13,219 nucleotides of DNA from DUAL01 sp964478325. Its GTDB lineage: Bacteria > Bacteroidota > Bacteroidia > Flavobacteriales > BACL11. The stretch spans positions 1 through 13,219 of the forward strand of contig CAYZIA010000042.1 of the NCBI GenBank assembly GCA_964478325.1. Reading direction: 5' to 3'. The notes under the pieces are model-generated. The model was not told the origin of the DNA and ran no database searches. It saw only the letters and a list, made by a program, of their open reading frames with translations. This document shows, piece by piece, positions 1-7,878 of the stretch (positions are counted from its first letter, which is position 1; every line of letters starts with the position of its first letter). The translations under genes were made by a program, and so were the position numbers.

Positions 1-800
1 GAGTAACCCAATAGCACTCCTATATCACCATTGGTTCTGTAAGCAGTTCCTAACCATAATTTATTCTGATAAGTTACTTTTGCCCCTATATCAATAACTG
101 GATCAGCTGGCGCCACCGATTTTAATAAAACGGATGGTTCAATCACATAATCATAATTCACTTTCCATTTATAACCAGTCATTGCAAAATAATGTCGTTC
201 TAAACTCCCGTCAGGATTTAAATTATAAGTTTCTAAATAATCATCTTCAAAAAACCCTAAATTACTATTTAAAAGTTGCGGAACAGAAGCCCCAATATAC
301 CAATCTTTGGTATATAGATAAAATGCAAAAGTAGCATCAGGGACTAAAGAGCTAAGAATTCCTCCTTGTGCTTGAGGTTCAAATTCTTTGAAATGAAGAT
401 GATTCGGGTCAATTTTAATTTGTGTAAATCCTCCTGCTAATGCTAAAGACATTTTCATTTTATCGGTTAAAGAAAAATGATAAGCATAAGATAATGAAAG
501 TCCTGTTCTGCTTGTAGGACCAACCTGATCGCTAAATACAACTCCGCCTAAACCAATATTACTTTCTCTATGCTTTCCATATATGCTCAACACTGTTGTT
601 CTTGGGGCGTCCACTACTCCAATCCATTGATTTCTAATATTGGTTTTCATTTGATAATTATTTTCTATCCCAGCAATTGCTGGATTAAATACATAGTCGT
701 TTATCATGTATTGTGTAAACTGAGGCAATTGTTGTGCATTAGCAACAATTACAGTAGAAATTATCAAAATAAGAATAGTTATTTTCTTCATAATTTTCAT
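1..800 (-). CDS. PorP/SprF family type IX secretion-associated outer-membrane protein (C-terminus beyond window)
   Basis: Partial gene: 266 complete codons are visible with no stop before the left edge. Family members are usually a little over 300 residues, so roughly the last 50 or so are missing. The N-terminus is a signal peptide with a Lys-rich start and an Ile/Leu/Val core, probably cleaved after ANA at residue 22. The mature protein opens with the family hallmark QQLPQFTQYMIN followed by FNPAIAG at residues 40-46. The rest alternates short beta-strand-like segments, as expected for an outer-membrane barrel. It starts two bases after the stop of the giant SprB-repeat gene, so the two are almost certainly co-transcribed and perhaps translationally coupled. 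In Flavobacterium johnsoniae, SprF is encoded next to SprB and is needed for SprB to reach the surface; the same role is inferred here. An internal ATG at 791 would also give a good signal peptide. Family assignment is strong; partner specificity is inference. Confidence 0.93.
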   Translation of the reverse strand, partial: MKIMKKITILILIISTVIVANAQQLPQFTQYMINDYVFNPAIAGIENNYQMKTNIRNQWIGVVDAPRTTVLSIYGKHRESNIGLGGVVFSDQVGPTSRTGLSLSYAYHFSLTDKMKMSLALAGGFTQIKIDPNHLHFKEFEPQAQGGILSSLVPDATFAFYLYTKDWYIGASVPQLLNSNLGFFEDDYLETYNLNPDGSLERHYFAMTGYKWKVNYDYVIEPSVLLKSVAPADPVIDIGAKVTYQNKLWLGTAYRTNGDIGVLLGY

Positions 801-802
801 TT

Positions 803-3800
803 TTACCTAATAATAGTTATCGCTCCACTCTGCAGTTCAGAGTCATTATTCAAGTTAATTATATAGTAGTATGTGCCAATTGGAAGTGATTCACCATTGT
901 GGGTTCCGTCCCATTTGTTATCATTATAAGCATCTCCTTTAGCACTAAATAAAAGCGATCCCCATCTATTGTAAATTTCAATATCTGCATCAGGATATTT
1001 GTCAATATCTTCTATTTCCCAAAAATCATTATATCCATCTCCATTTGGCGAGATACCATCATAAACTAAAAGGCCAACCACAACTCTAACAGAATCATAG
1101 CCCTGACAGCCATTTATATCTTCTACCATTATATAATAGGTTGTAGTCATTTCAGGATACACTAAAGTAGATTTTGAATTAGCAATATTATCGCCTAATT
1201 CGTTAGTCCAACTATAACTTGAATAGTTGTTAGAAGATGCAGCTCGTATTTCAACCTCATCTCCAGGTTTTACAGGATTAGGTGTTGCTATTGGGATAAT
1301 AGGCAGTTGCGTAACCCAAATTGTTGCCATAATATCAAAAGAAGAATTTGGACAATTATTTAAATCTACAATTGTGAGTATATAATCTGTTCTTGGGGCT
1401 TCTGGACTTACCGTTATGATAGGCGTTAGATGTCCTGAACTCCAACTATAAGTAAAGTTTGGATTATCTACCACACTAATTGTAACATTATCTCCCAAGC
1501 AAATTGTATCAGAAAAGTAATCTGTAAGATTTGGCAAGAAAATCGCATCAAAAGCATTTACAATTGTGGAAGCGCTAAGTACACATCCGTTATAATCCGT
1601 AACATCTACAGTATAATTCCCTGGAGATAAGCTGGCAATTGTTTGTGAAGTTTGTCCATTATCCCAAGAAAAAGAATAAGGAGTAGTTCCTCCAAATACA
1701 TTGGCAATTGCAGAGCCATCATTCATTATACATGTTTCATCTGTTGAATTTGCAGTTACAATCAATTCACTTAATGGTTGAGTGATTAAAATATTACTAG
1801 AAGTTATTGTACAACCATTAGCATCTGTAATGGTTACTTCATATATCCCAGGAGGAAGTGCGGTAGCCGTTTGTGTTATTTGTCCATCACTCCATAAATA
1901 AGTATAAGTTCCTGAAGGAGATATTGGTGTGCCGCCAGTAGGATTTGCAGTTATAGTTCCATTATCATCTCCGAAACAACTTATATTGCTTGAAGAAACT
2001 ATAACGCTTAAATCAGTTGGGTCATCTAGAAAAATTTCAGTAGTATCCATACAGCCATTATCATCCGTTGCAATAACAACATAGCTTCCTGTTCCTACAT
2101 TAGATAGAGTTGAAAATATTCCAGTTGTTGTAACCCCTGTATTCCAATCATAAATATAGCTAGATCCTGAAGGTGTCCCTCCTATTGCGACTGCTTTTAA
2201 TTTCCCATCATCTCCGCTATAACAAGAAACTTCATCTAATACACTTGCGGTTACCTCTATTTCTGATGGTTGAGAAATAGGCCCGCTTACTACCACCTGA
2301 CAGCCAATGGCATCTGTTATAGAATCAATATAGAGGGTGGCAAGAGTGCTATTATCTGCACACAATCCAATAGAAGTAGACGTAATTTGAGAAAGTGGAT
2401 CATTCCAAATATTAGTGTAAATTGGGGATCCTGTTGAATTAAAGAATGGCATTCCTCCTGTAATTGTTACTTCTATAGATCCATCACAATAACCAAAACA
2501 ACTAACATCCTGAATATTACTTATAGTTGCAGCCAATTTATTATTATCATTAACAATTGTACCAGCAGTAGATTGGCAGTTATTTTCATCTGTTACAGTA
2601 ATGGAATAAGGCCCAATGGATAAATTATCAATAAAATATGTAGTATCTCCAGTATCCCATAAATAGCTATATCCAGGAACGCCACCAAAAACAGAATCGG
2701 TAATACTTCCATTAGTCCAACCATCACATGTTACATGAGTAGTTACAATATTATGTTGAAGTGGAGTTGGCTCAGTAAGTGTAATAAATTGTGTGTTCAT
2801 ACAAGCATTTGCATCCACTACAACCAAAGTATAAAGTCCAGCACTTAAGCTGTTTACTAAAATACTATAAGCAGATTGCACTGTATCGCCTTGAGCATTT
2901 ATCCAAGTTTTTAAATAAGGTGCTAATCCTCCATTTACATTCATAGAAATCCAGCCTGTGCTATCTCCATTACATTTAATTTCATAACCGTTATAATCAG
3001 AGGTCGTAATGGTTGTATTTAATGGTTGTGGCTCTTCAATAATAATGATATCGGCCACTACACAATTATGATCATCAAAAACTTCAATCGTATAAGTGCC
3101 TGGGCCATAACCATGAAAATAAGCCAATGTTGGATGTGGCCCCCAACCATTTACCGAATACATATAAGGCTGAGTCCCTCCACTTACGGCAATACTCTGA
3201 ATATATCCATTATTGTATCCGTTACAACTTACATGATTGAAAACCACAGAATCAATAAGCAAGGAATCTGGCTCTGTAATTGTTTGCATTACAGATGCAG
3301 TACATCCTTTATAATCTTTTACTACTATATTATAAGTATTAGGCGATAGACCAATAAACCCAATAGCTGTTTGATAGGTGTTTCCTCCATCTTTTGAATA
3401 TGTATAAGAAGGAACTCCTCCAGTTGCCAACACAACAATAGAACCATTACTTGCATCTTTACAGGAAATTTGTGCAACAATAAGTGAGTCTATAGAAACA
3501 GAAGCCGCTGGTTCAAGTACCTCAATAGAATCTGTATGTACACAATTGTTAAAATCTGTGATTGTTACCATATGATATCCTGCGTCCAAACTATCAGCAA
3601 AAGCATTATTGTCTCCATTATCCCAAAGGTAAGTATAAGGAGTTACTCCTCCTGAAACATATACTGTAGCACTTCCATCGCTAAACCCAAAACAAAAAAC
3701 CGAATCCATAACAAAAGAATCTGTAACAAGTGCTGCAGGTTCATTTACTATAATACTAGAACTTGCTATACAACCATTAAAATCTAGTATATCAACCAAA

Positions 3801-6800
3801 TAATTTCCTGCTGACATATTTGCTGTTTGAGTCATAGCTCCATTACTCCACAAATAGGAATATGGCAATACGCCTCCCTGTGCAGTAACAGTTGCTGTTC
3901 CGTCATTTCCACCATTACAAAGTACATCTGTTGAAGTAATAGAGGAAACATACAAGCTATCTGGTTGAGTCATTGCAACAGAAACTGAAGTATCTGTACA
4001 TCCATTGGTGTCGGTTACTATTACTGAAAAAATTCCAATACTTAATCCTGTTGCAGTTTGTGTTGTCTGAAGATTAGACCAATTATAGGAAAACCCTTGA
4101 GTTCCTCCAGAATGATTAACAGTAATTTCTCCATCAGAACCTCCATAACAACTTACTTCATTAATACTGAAAGAATCTATAACCAAAAGTTCTGGTTCAA
4201 AAACAAAAATCGAATCGCTCTCTACACAGCCATTAGAATCTCGAACAGTTACAAAATAAGATGCCTGTCCAGAAGGGCCATATTGCACGCCCGCATTTTG
4301 CCAAGTGCTTCCACCATTAATACTAAACTGATAAGGGGTTGTCCCTGCTGTTGCAGATGGGGTAATCATACCATCATTTGCCCCAAAACAACTTACATTC
4401 TGAACTGCAACAGATAAAATTGGCTGAGGGATTTGCTGTACAATAGTAGTGTCATACGCCATACATCCATTATCATCCGTTACAATTACGGTATAAGTTC
4501 CGGCAACTAATAAACTAATATTTGTAGTAGTAGCGCCTGTATTCCAAAGATAAGAATAATTTGGAATTCCTCCACTTGCAACTACTCCAGCAGTACCATT
4601 TGCCACAGTCCCTCCACACATCGAAGAAGTAGATGAAATAGATGTTGTTAATAGAGTTGGTTCTCCAATTACAATTGTATCAGGAGGGTAGATCGTACAA
4701 CCATTTCCATCTGTAACTGTTACCCAATAAGTACCAGCAAAAAGACCTCCAATACTATCAGTTGTTGCTCCTGTACTCCAGGCGTATGAATAAGGAAGCG
4801 TGCCACCAGAAATTGTCGCAACTTCAGCAGTCCCTGAGCTTCCACTATTACAAAGCACGTCCGTAGAGCTAAGTGTAAATGTTATCTCAGCTGGTTCCAA
4901 AATCTGAACTGCTATACTATCTGTACAGCCATTTACATCATTTACAAAAATTATATAACTTCCTGCGGGGAGTCCATAAAAAGTAGAGTCATTTTGAGGA
5001 TTTGCAGCATCAATATAGAACCAATAAGTTCCAGGGCCAGCACCTCCAGTTGCTGAAAAAGAAGCGACCCCAAGTGAATCTCCGAAACAAGGTACCATAA
5101 AAAGAGAATTAGCAGAATCTAATTCTAAATTTACAATAGCTGGCTCAGTAACATTTACTGTGTCATTTGTTGAGCATCCATTAGCATCTGTAACAATTAC
5201 TACATAAGTCCCAGCAGCTAATCCTGTAGCTGTTGCAGTAGTTTGGAAATTAGAATCATCCCACTGAAATGTAAGTGGCGATGCAAAAGATCCCGTAACA
5301 GCTACAGCTGCTGTTCCATCATTACCTCCATAACAAGAAACATCTGTGGTAGAAGAAGAAAGTGTCATATCTGTACCTGGAACAAAAACGGCATCTGTTA
5401 TAGAACAACCATTAGTATCTGTCACAATAACCGTATAAGTTCCTGTTGAAAGGTTAGTTGCTGTAGAAGTAGTTTGTCCATCTGTCCAAAGATAGAAATA
5501 AGGAGTGACGCCACCTCCTACTAGGGCAATTGCTTGTCCGTCTCCAGCACCACAATTTTCCATTACAGAATCCATTTGAAGTGTTAAAATAGGAGGTTCA
5601 ATAAGCAAAATACTATCTTGAGCTGTACAGCCATTAGCATCTGTTGCACTCACAACAAGTAAATTATTTGCGCATTGTCCATTAAAATTAGAAGATGCCT
5701 GAGAAGCTCCACCATTCAGAGAATATAAATAAGATGGTACTCCGTTTGTTGATGTTACATGAATGCTTCCGTTACAATCTCCAGTACAAGCTACATCAAA
5801 TCCATTATAGCTTACATTGGTAGTTAAGGCAATGGAATAAGGATTTGGCTCAGAGATAGTAATATTTGCTACTTGATTACATCCACTAGCATCTTGAGCT
5901 ATAATTGTATGCACCCCTCCTGCCAAATTTGGAAAGAAGGTAGAGGAACCAAAGGCTCCTCCATCAATAGAATAGGTGTAAAGTGGTGTCCCTCCATTTA
6001 CAGAATCCACAGAAATTGTCCCATCAGTTGCTCCATTACAGCTCACGCCCCAACCATTATAATTGCTTAGCACACTTACATATAAATCCAATGAATCTGG
6101 TTGATTCAAATACAAAGAATCAGTAAATGTGCACTCATTTATATCTTGAACAGTTATGTTGTAATAATTATCACCACAAAGTCCGCCAAAAGTGGCTGAA
6201 GTTTGCCAAGTTGCTCCATTCAGTGAATATTGATAGATTGGCGTCCCTGGAAAATTAGGATTTACTATAAAAGTAATTTGACCATCACAAATACTATTAC
6301 AAGAAATTGCAGATGAAACGGAAGTAGTCCCACTTAAATCTGGTGGATCTTGCAATATAAGAGTATCAGATGTTTCACAGCCATTTGTATCTCTATATGT
6401 TATTATGTGCTGGCCAGATGATAGGCCCTGAAAATAAGGATTAGAGGAAAAATTCCCGCCATTTATCGAAAATTGAAAAGGAGAGGTCCCTCCTGACATT
6501 ACTTGTGCTAAAATTGCTCCATCACTACCACCAAAACATTTAATATCATACCCATTATAGTTGGAAGAAATAACAGAATTTGGCACTAATACTTGAGGTG
6601 ACGTAATTGTTTTATTTCTAGTTTTTGTACAGCCATTCTCATCCGTTATTATTACTTGATATGTCCCTGCTGGAACATTTAAAAAGTTAATACTATTAGC
6701 TGTAATTGGCATACTTGGGCCACCATTTAATGTCACGGTATAAGGTGGAATTCCTCCAAAAACATTTAAAGATAAATCAGCTACACTATCTCCAAAACAA

Positions 6801-7693
6801 AGAGAAGGGCTAGCAATACTAAATGTTGCGATCAAATTTGGAGGTTGTGTTATAGTAATAAAGGCTTGTGCTGTACATCCGCCAAAAGTATCCGTTGCTG
6901 TAACCCTATAATTATTTGCAGGTAAAGTAGTAAAAGTAGCAGTATCATAAGTAGTTTGTGTACTTAATTGATACCAATTACCAAAAATATTATACTCTAA
7001 TAAATAATTATACCAACCAGCTCCACCAACAGTAACCACCTGAATGGTAGCAAAATCGCCATAACACTCAATGGTGTCAATAACAGATACCGAAGCACTA
7101 AGATTACCTCCGGAGATATTAAATGTTTCTGTAGGACAATTGGTAGTACTTATTCCATCATTATAATTAATCGTATAGGTTTGAGCCCCAGCACATAAAT
7201 TGGAGGTAACAGCAGGTATCGTCTGAAATACTCCTCCATTTACAGAAGCCCCATAAGTATACCCAGGAAATTGTTGACTAATATTAATGGTTGACGTAAC
7301 ATTACAATTACTAGAATCACAAACTAGTGGTGGATTTAAACTATTATCTACAATGGGCTCTAAGATTTCAAAAGTATCTGAACTCATAGTTGTTGGACAA
7401 GATCCCTGTAAAGGTATAGTCCCGGTTACAACATAGAGCCCTGCTTCGAGTGTATTTACTGAAGTGGCTATTCCAGTTCCATAATTTATCCCGTTTGTTA
7501 CATTGTACCAAGAATAGTTAGTATATGGGGTTTGAGCTAAACTTGCAGAGCCATCTGCTCCACCTGGGCATGTTACCTGAGTAATATTTGTAGGATCTAC
7601 AATAATATTACATTGCGCATTAGCACTATTTAAGCCTAAAAAACCTACGATTAGGCTAAAACAAACTATAATAATCTTTCTATTCATAAGCAT
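803..7693 (-). CDS. Giant SprB-repeat cell-surface adhesin-like protein with T9SS gliding-motility C-terminal domain
   Basis: Intact 2296-residue secreted protein. Residues 1-26 form a signal peptide ending SANA. Residues about 27-2052 hold about 25 tandem SprB-type repeats, each with an opening C-x-G-x-x-DG motif, a GG-x-PY-x-Y centre and a closing VTD-x-NGC motif. Residues about 2053-2129 and 2130-2207 look like two Ig/PKD-like domains, and 2208-2296 is the C-terminal sorting domain. SprB of Flavobacterium johnsoniae is a mobile surface adhesin of gliding motility with such repeats, exported by the type IX system. This protein is shorter than SprB, and a role in gliding, attachment or cell-cell contact is inference. 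The ATG at 7693 is preferred over the one at 7687 because AAAGGA lies 7 bases upstream. The downstream PorP/SprF gene begins two bases after the stop. No frameshift is seen despite the repetitive sequence. No enzymatic domain is recognised. Confidence 0.93.
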   Translation of the reverse strand: MLMNRKIIIVCFSLIVGFLGLNSANAQCNIIVDPTNITQVTCPGGADGSASLAQTPYTNYSWYNVTNGINYGTGIATSVNTLEAGLYVVTGTIPLQGSCPTTMSSDTFEILEPIVDNSLNPPLVCDSSNCNVTSTINISQQFPGYTYGASVNGGVFQTIPAVTSNLCAGAQTYTINYNDGISTTNCPTETFNISGGNLSASVSVIDTIECYGDFATIQVVTVGGAGWYNYLLEYNIFGNWYQLSTQTTYDTATFTTLPANNYRVTATDTFGGCTAQAFITITQPPNLIATFSIASPSLCFGDSVADLSLNVFGGIPPYTVTLNGGPSMPITANSINFLNVPAGTYQVIITDENGCTKTRNKTITSPQVLVPNSVISSNYNGYDIKCFGGSDGAILAQVMSGGTSPFQFSINGGNFSSNPYFQGLSSGQHIITYRDTNGCETSDTLILQDPPDLSGTTSVSSAISCNSICDGQITFIVNPNFPGTPIYQYSLNGATWQTSATFGGLCGDNYYNITVQDINECTFTDSLYLNQPDSLDLYVSVLSNYNGWGVSCNGATDGTISVDSVNGGTPLYTYSIDGGAFGSSTFFPNLAGGVHTIIAQDASGCNQVANITISEPNPYSIALTTNVSYNGFDVACTGDCNGSIHVTSTNGVPSYLYSLNGGASQASSNFNGQCANNLLVVSATDANGCTAQDSILLIEPPILTLQMDSVMENCGAGDGQAIALVGGGVTPYFYLWTDGQTTSTATNLSTGTYTVIVTDTNGCSITDAVFVPGTDMTLSSSTTDVSCYGGNDGTAAVAVTGSFASPLTFQWDDSNFQTTATATGLAAGTYVVIVTDANGCSTNDTVNVTEPAIVNLELDSANSLFMVPCFGDSLGVASFSATGGAGPGTYWFYIDAANPQNDSTFYGLPAGSYIIFVNDVNGCTDSIAVQILEPAEITFTLSSTDVLCNSGSSGTAEVATISGGTLPYSYAWSTGATTDSIGGLFAGTYWVTVTDGNGCTIYPPDTIVIGEPTLLTTSISSTSSMCGGTVANGTAGVVASGGIPNYSYLWNTGATTTNISLLVAGTYTVIVTDDNGCMAYDTTIVQQIPQPILSVAVQNVSCFGANDGMITPSATAGTTPYQFSINGGSTWQNAGVQYGPSGQASYFVTVRDSNGCVESDSIFVFEPELLVIDSFSINEVSCYGGSDGEITVNHSGGTQGFSYNWSNLQTTQTATGLSIGIFSVIVTDTNGCTDTSVSVAMTQPDSLYVSSITSTDVLCNGGNDGTATVTAQGGVLPYSYLWSNGAMTQTANMSAGNYLVDILDFNGCIASSSIIVNEPAALVTDSFVMDSVFCFGFSDGSATVYVSGGVTPYTYLWDNGDNNAFADSLDAGYHMVTITDFNNCVHTDSIEVLEPAASVSIDSLIVAQISCKDASNGSIVVLATGGVPSYTYSKDGGNTYQTAIGFIGLSPNTYNIVVKDYKGCTASVMQTITEPDSLLIDSVVFNHVSCNGYNNGYIQSIAVSGGTQPYMYSVNGWGPHPTLAYFHGYGPGTYTIEVFDDHNCVVADIIIIEEPQPLNTTITTSDYNGYEIKCNGDSTGWISMNVNGGLAPYLKTWINAQGDTVQSAYSILVNSLSAGLYTLVVVDANACMNTQFITLTEPTPLQHNIVTTHVTCDGWTNGSITDSVFGGVPGYSYLWDTGDTTYFIDNLSIGPYSITVTDENNCQSTAGTIVNDNNKLAATISNIQDVSCFGYCDGSIEVTITGGMPFFNSTGSPIYTNIWNDPLSQITSTSIGLCADNSTLATLYIDSITDAIGCQVVVSGPISQPSEIEVTASVLDEVSCYSGDDGKLKAVAIGGTPSGSSYIYDWNTGVTTTGIFSTLSNVGTGSYVVIATDDNGCMDTTEIFLDDPTDLSVIVSSSNISCFGDDNGTITANPTGGTPISPSGTYTYLWSDGQITQTATALPPGIYEVTITDANGCTITSSNILITQPLSELIVTANSTDETCIMNDGSAIANVFGGTTPYSFSWDNGQTSQTIASLSPGNYTVDVTDYNGCVLSASTIVNAFDAIFLPNLTDYFSDTICLGDNVTISVVDNPNFTYSWSSGHLTPIITVSPEAPRTDYILTIVDLNNCPNSSFDIMATIWVTQLPIIPIATPNPVKPGDEVEIRAASSNNYSSYSWTNELGDNIANSKSTLVYPEMTTTYYIMVEDINGCQGYDSVRVVVGLLVYDGISPNGDGYNDFWEIEDIDKYPDADIEIYNRWGSLLFSAKGDAYNDNKWDGTHNGESLPIGTYYYIINLNNDSELQSGAITIIR
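806..1072 (-). other. T9SS C-terminal sorting domain, gliding-motility-associated type (CHU_C / TIGR04131-like)
   Basis: The last 89 residues of the giant protein match the type B sorting domain: ISPNGDGYND near the start, IEIYNRWG in the middle, KWDGTHNGE and then LPIGTYYYIINL, ending in a short strand. In this family the domain directs secretion through the type IX system. Type B domains tend to be found with PorP/SprF partners, as here. The motifs are seen directly; the sorting role is family knowledge. Confidence 0.93.
1538..7615 (-). repeat. Array of about 25 SprB-type repeats, coding (protein-level tandem repeats)
   Basis: By eye the region divides into 25 units of about 70-90 residues, average about 81. 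Two flavours are seen. One has a centre like YLWSNG followed by a Thr-rich turn (most units from 9 onward). The other has YSINGG or YSLNGG (units 4-8, 14, 18 and 19). Units 5, 7, 8 and 20 carry an extra YNG segment just before the first cysteine. Units 2, 6, 8 and 22 carry four cysteines instead of two. Units are diverged at protein level but keep recognisable DNA similarity around the NGC motif, for example near 4463-4503 and 5405-5445. Unit boundaries are approximate. Confidence 0.85.
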
Positions 7694-7700
7694 AAATTAT

Positions 7701-7706
7701 TCCTTT
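7701..7706 (-). promoter_or_regulatory. Shine-Dalgarno-like site of the giant adhesin gene
   Basis: On the minus strand AAAGGA sits 7 bases before the ATG at 7693 and 13 bases before the in-frame ATG at 7687, which favours the upstream start. Such sites are uncommon in Bacteroidota, where leaders are usually just A-rich. Confidence 0.5.
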
Positions 7707-7725
7707 ATTAAAGTTTTGCAAGATA

Positions 7726-7751
7726 CAAATAAATTAAATATTGACTTGCAA
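7726..7751 (-). promoter_or_regulatory. Possible promoter of the adhesin-PorP/SprF unit
   Basis: On the minus strand TTTATTTG (7733-7726) differs by one base from the Bacteroidota -7 element TAnnTTTG and would give a leader of about 25 bases. The nearest TTG (7751-7749) is only 15 bases upstream, shorter than the usual 17-23. The call is weak. Confidence 0.3.
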
Positions 7752-7771
7752 TAGGTTTTAGAATATTTTTG
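7741..7771 (+). promoter_or_regulatory. Candidate promoter of the glycosyltransferase gene (distal)
   Basis: TTG at 7741-7743, 20 bases, then TATTTTTG at 7764-7771, an exact match to the Bacteroidota TTG / TAnnTTTG promoter form. It would give a leader of about 100 bases. It overlaps the region of the divergent adhesin promoter, so the two could interfere with each other. Confidence 0.45.
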
Positions 7772-7846
7772 AGTACATTTATATGGTTTTGTAAAGAAAA
7801 ATATCATTTGCTTTTTTAGGGGTTTTTCAGCTTTCTTTTTTTTATC

Positions 7847-7855
7847 TATTTTCGC
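7847..7855 (+). promoter_or_regulatory. Alternative proximal -7 element for the glycosyltransferase gene
   Basis: TATTTTCGC is a one-mismatch match to TAnnTTTG about 24 bases before the ATG at 7879. No TTG is found at the expected distance upstream, so this competes with the candidate at 7741-7771 without displacing it. Confidence 0.3.
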
Positions 7856-7878
7856 AAAATTAAGTTTAAAAAATATAA

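Noticed and set aside
134..866. Plus-strand open frames at 134-334 and 570-866
   Set aside because: They lie antisense to the PorP/SprF gene and the end of the adhesin gene, have no recognisable domain, and the minus-strand reading is strongly supported.
3026..6070. Plus-strand open frames at 3026-3349, 4058-4417, 5243-5449 and 5873-6070
   Set aside because: They are antisense to the SprB-type repeats and rich in Cys, Ile, Ser and Arg from reverse reading of repeat codons. Their recurrence reflects the repeats, not genes.
1538..7615. CRISPR-like or DNA satellite array
   Set aside because: The periodicity is about 240 bases, the units are diverged and keep a reading frame, and there are no identical short repeats with unique spacers.
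7801..7845. Terminator hairpin in the divergent intergenic region (T-rich runs)
   Set aside because: The runs of T and the GGGG stretch do not form matching inverted arms, and no gene ends here.
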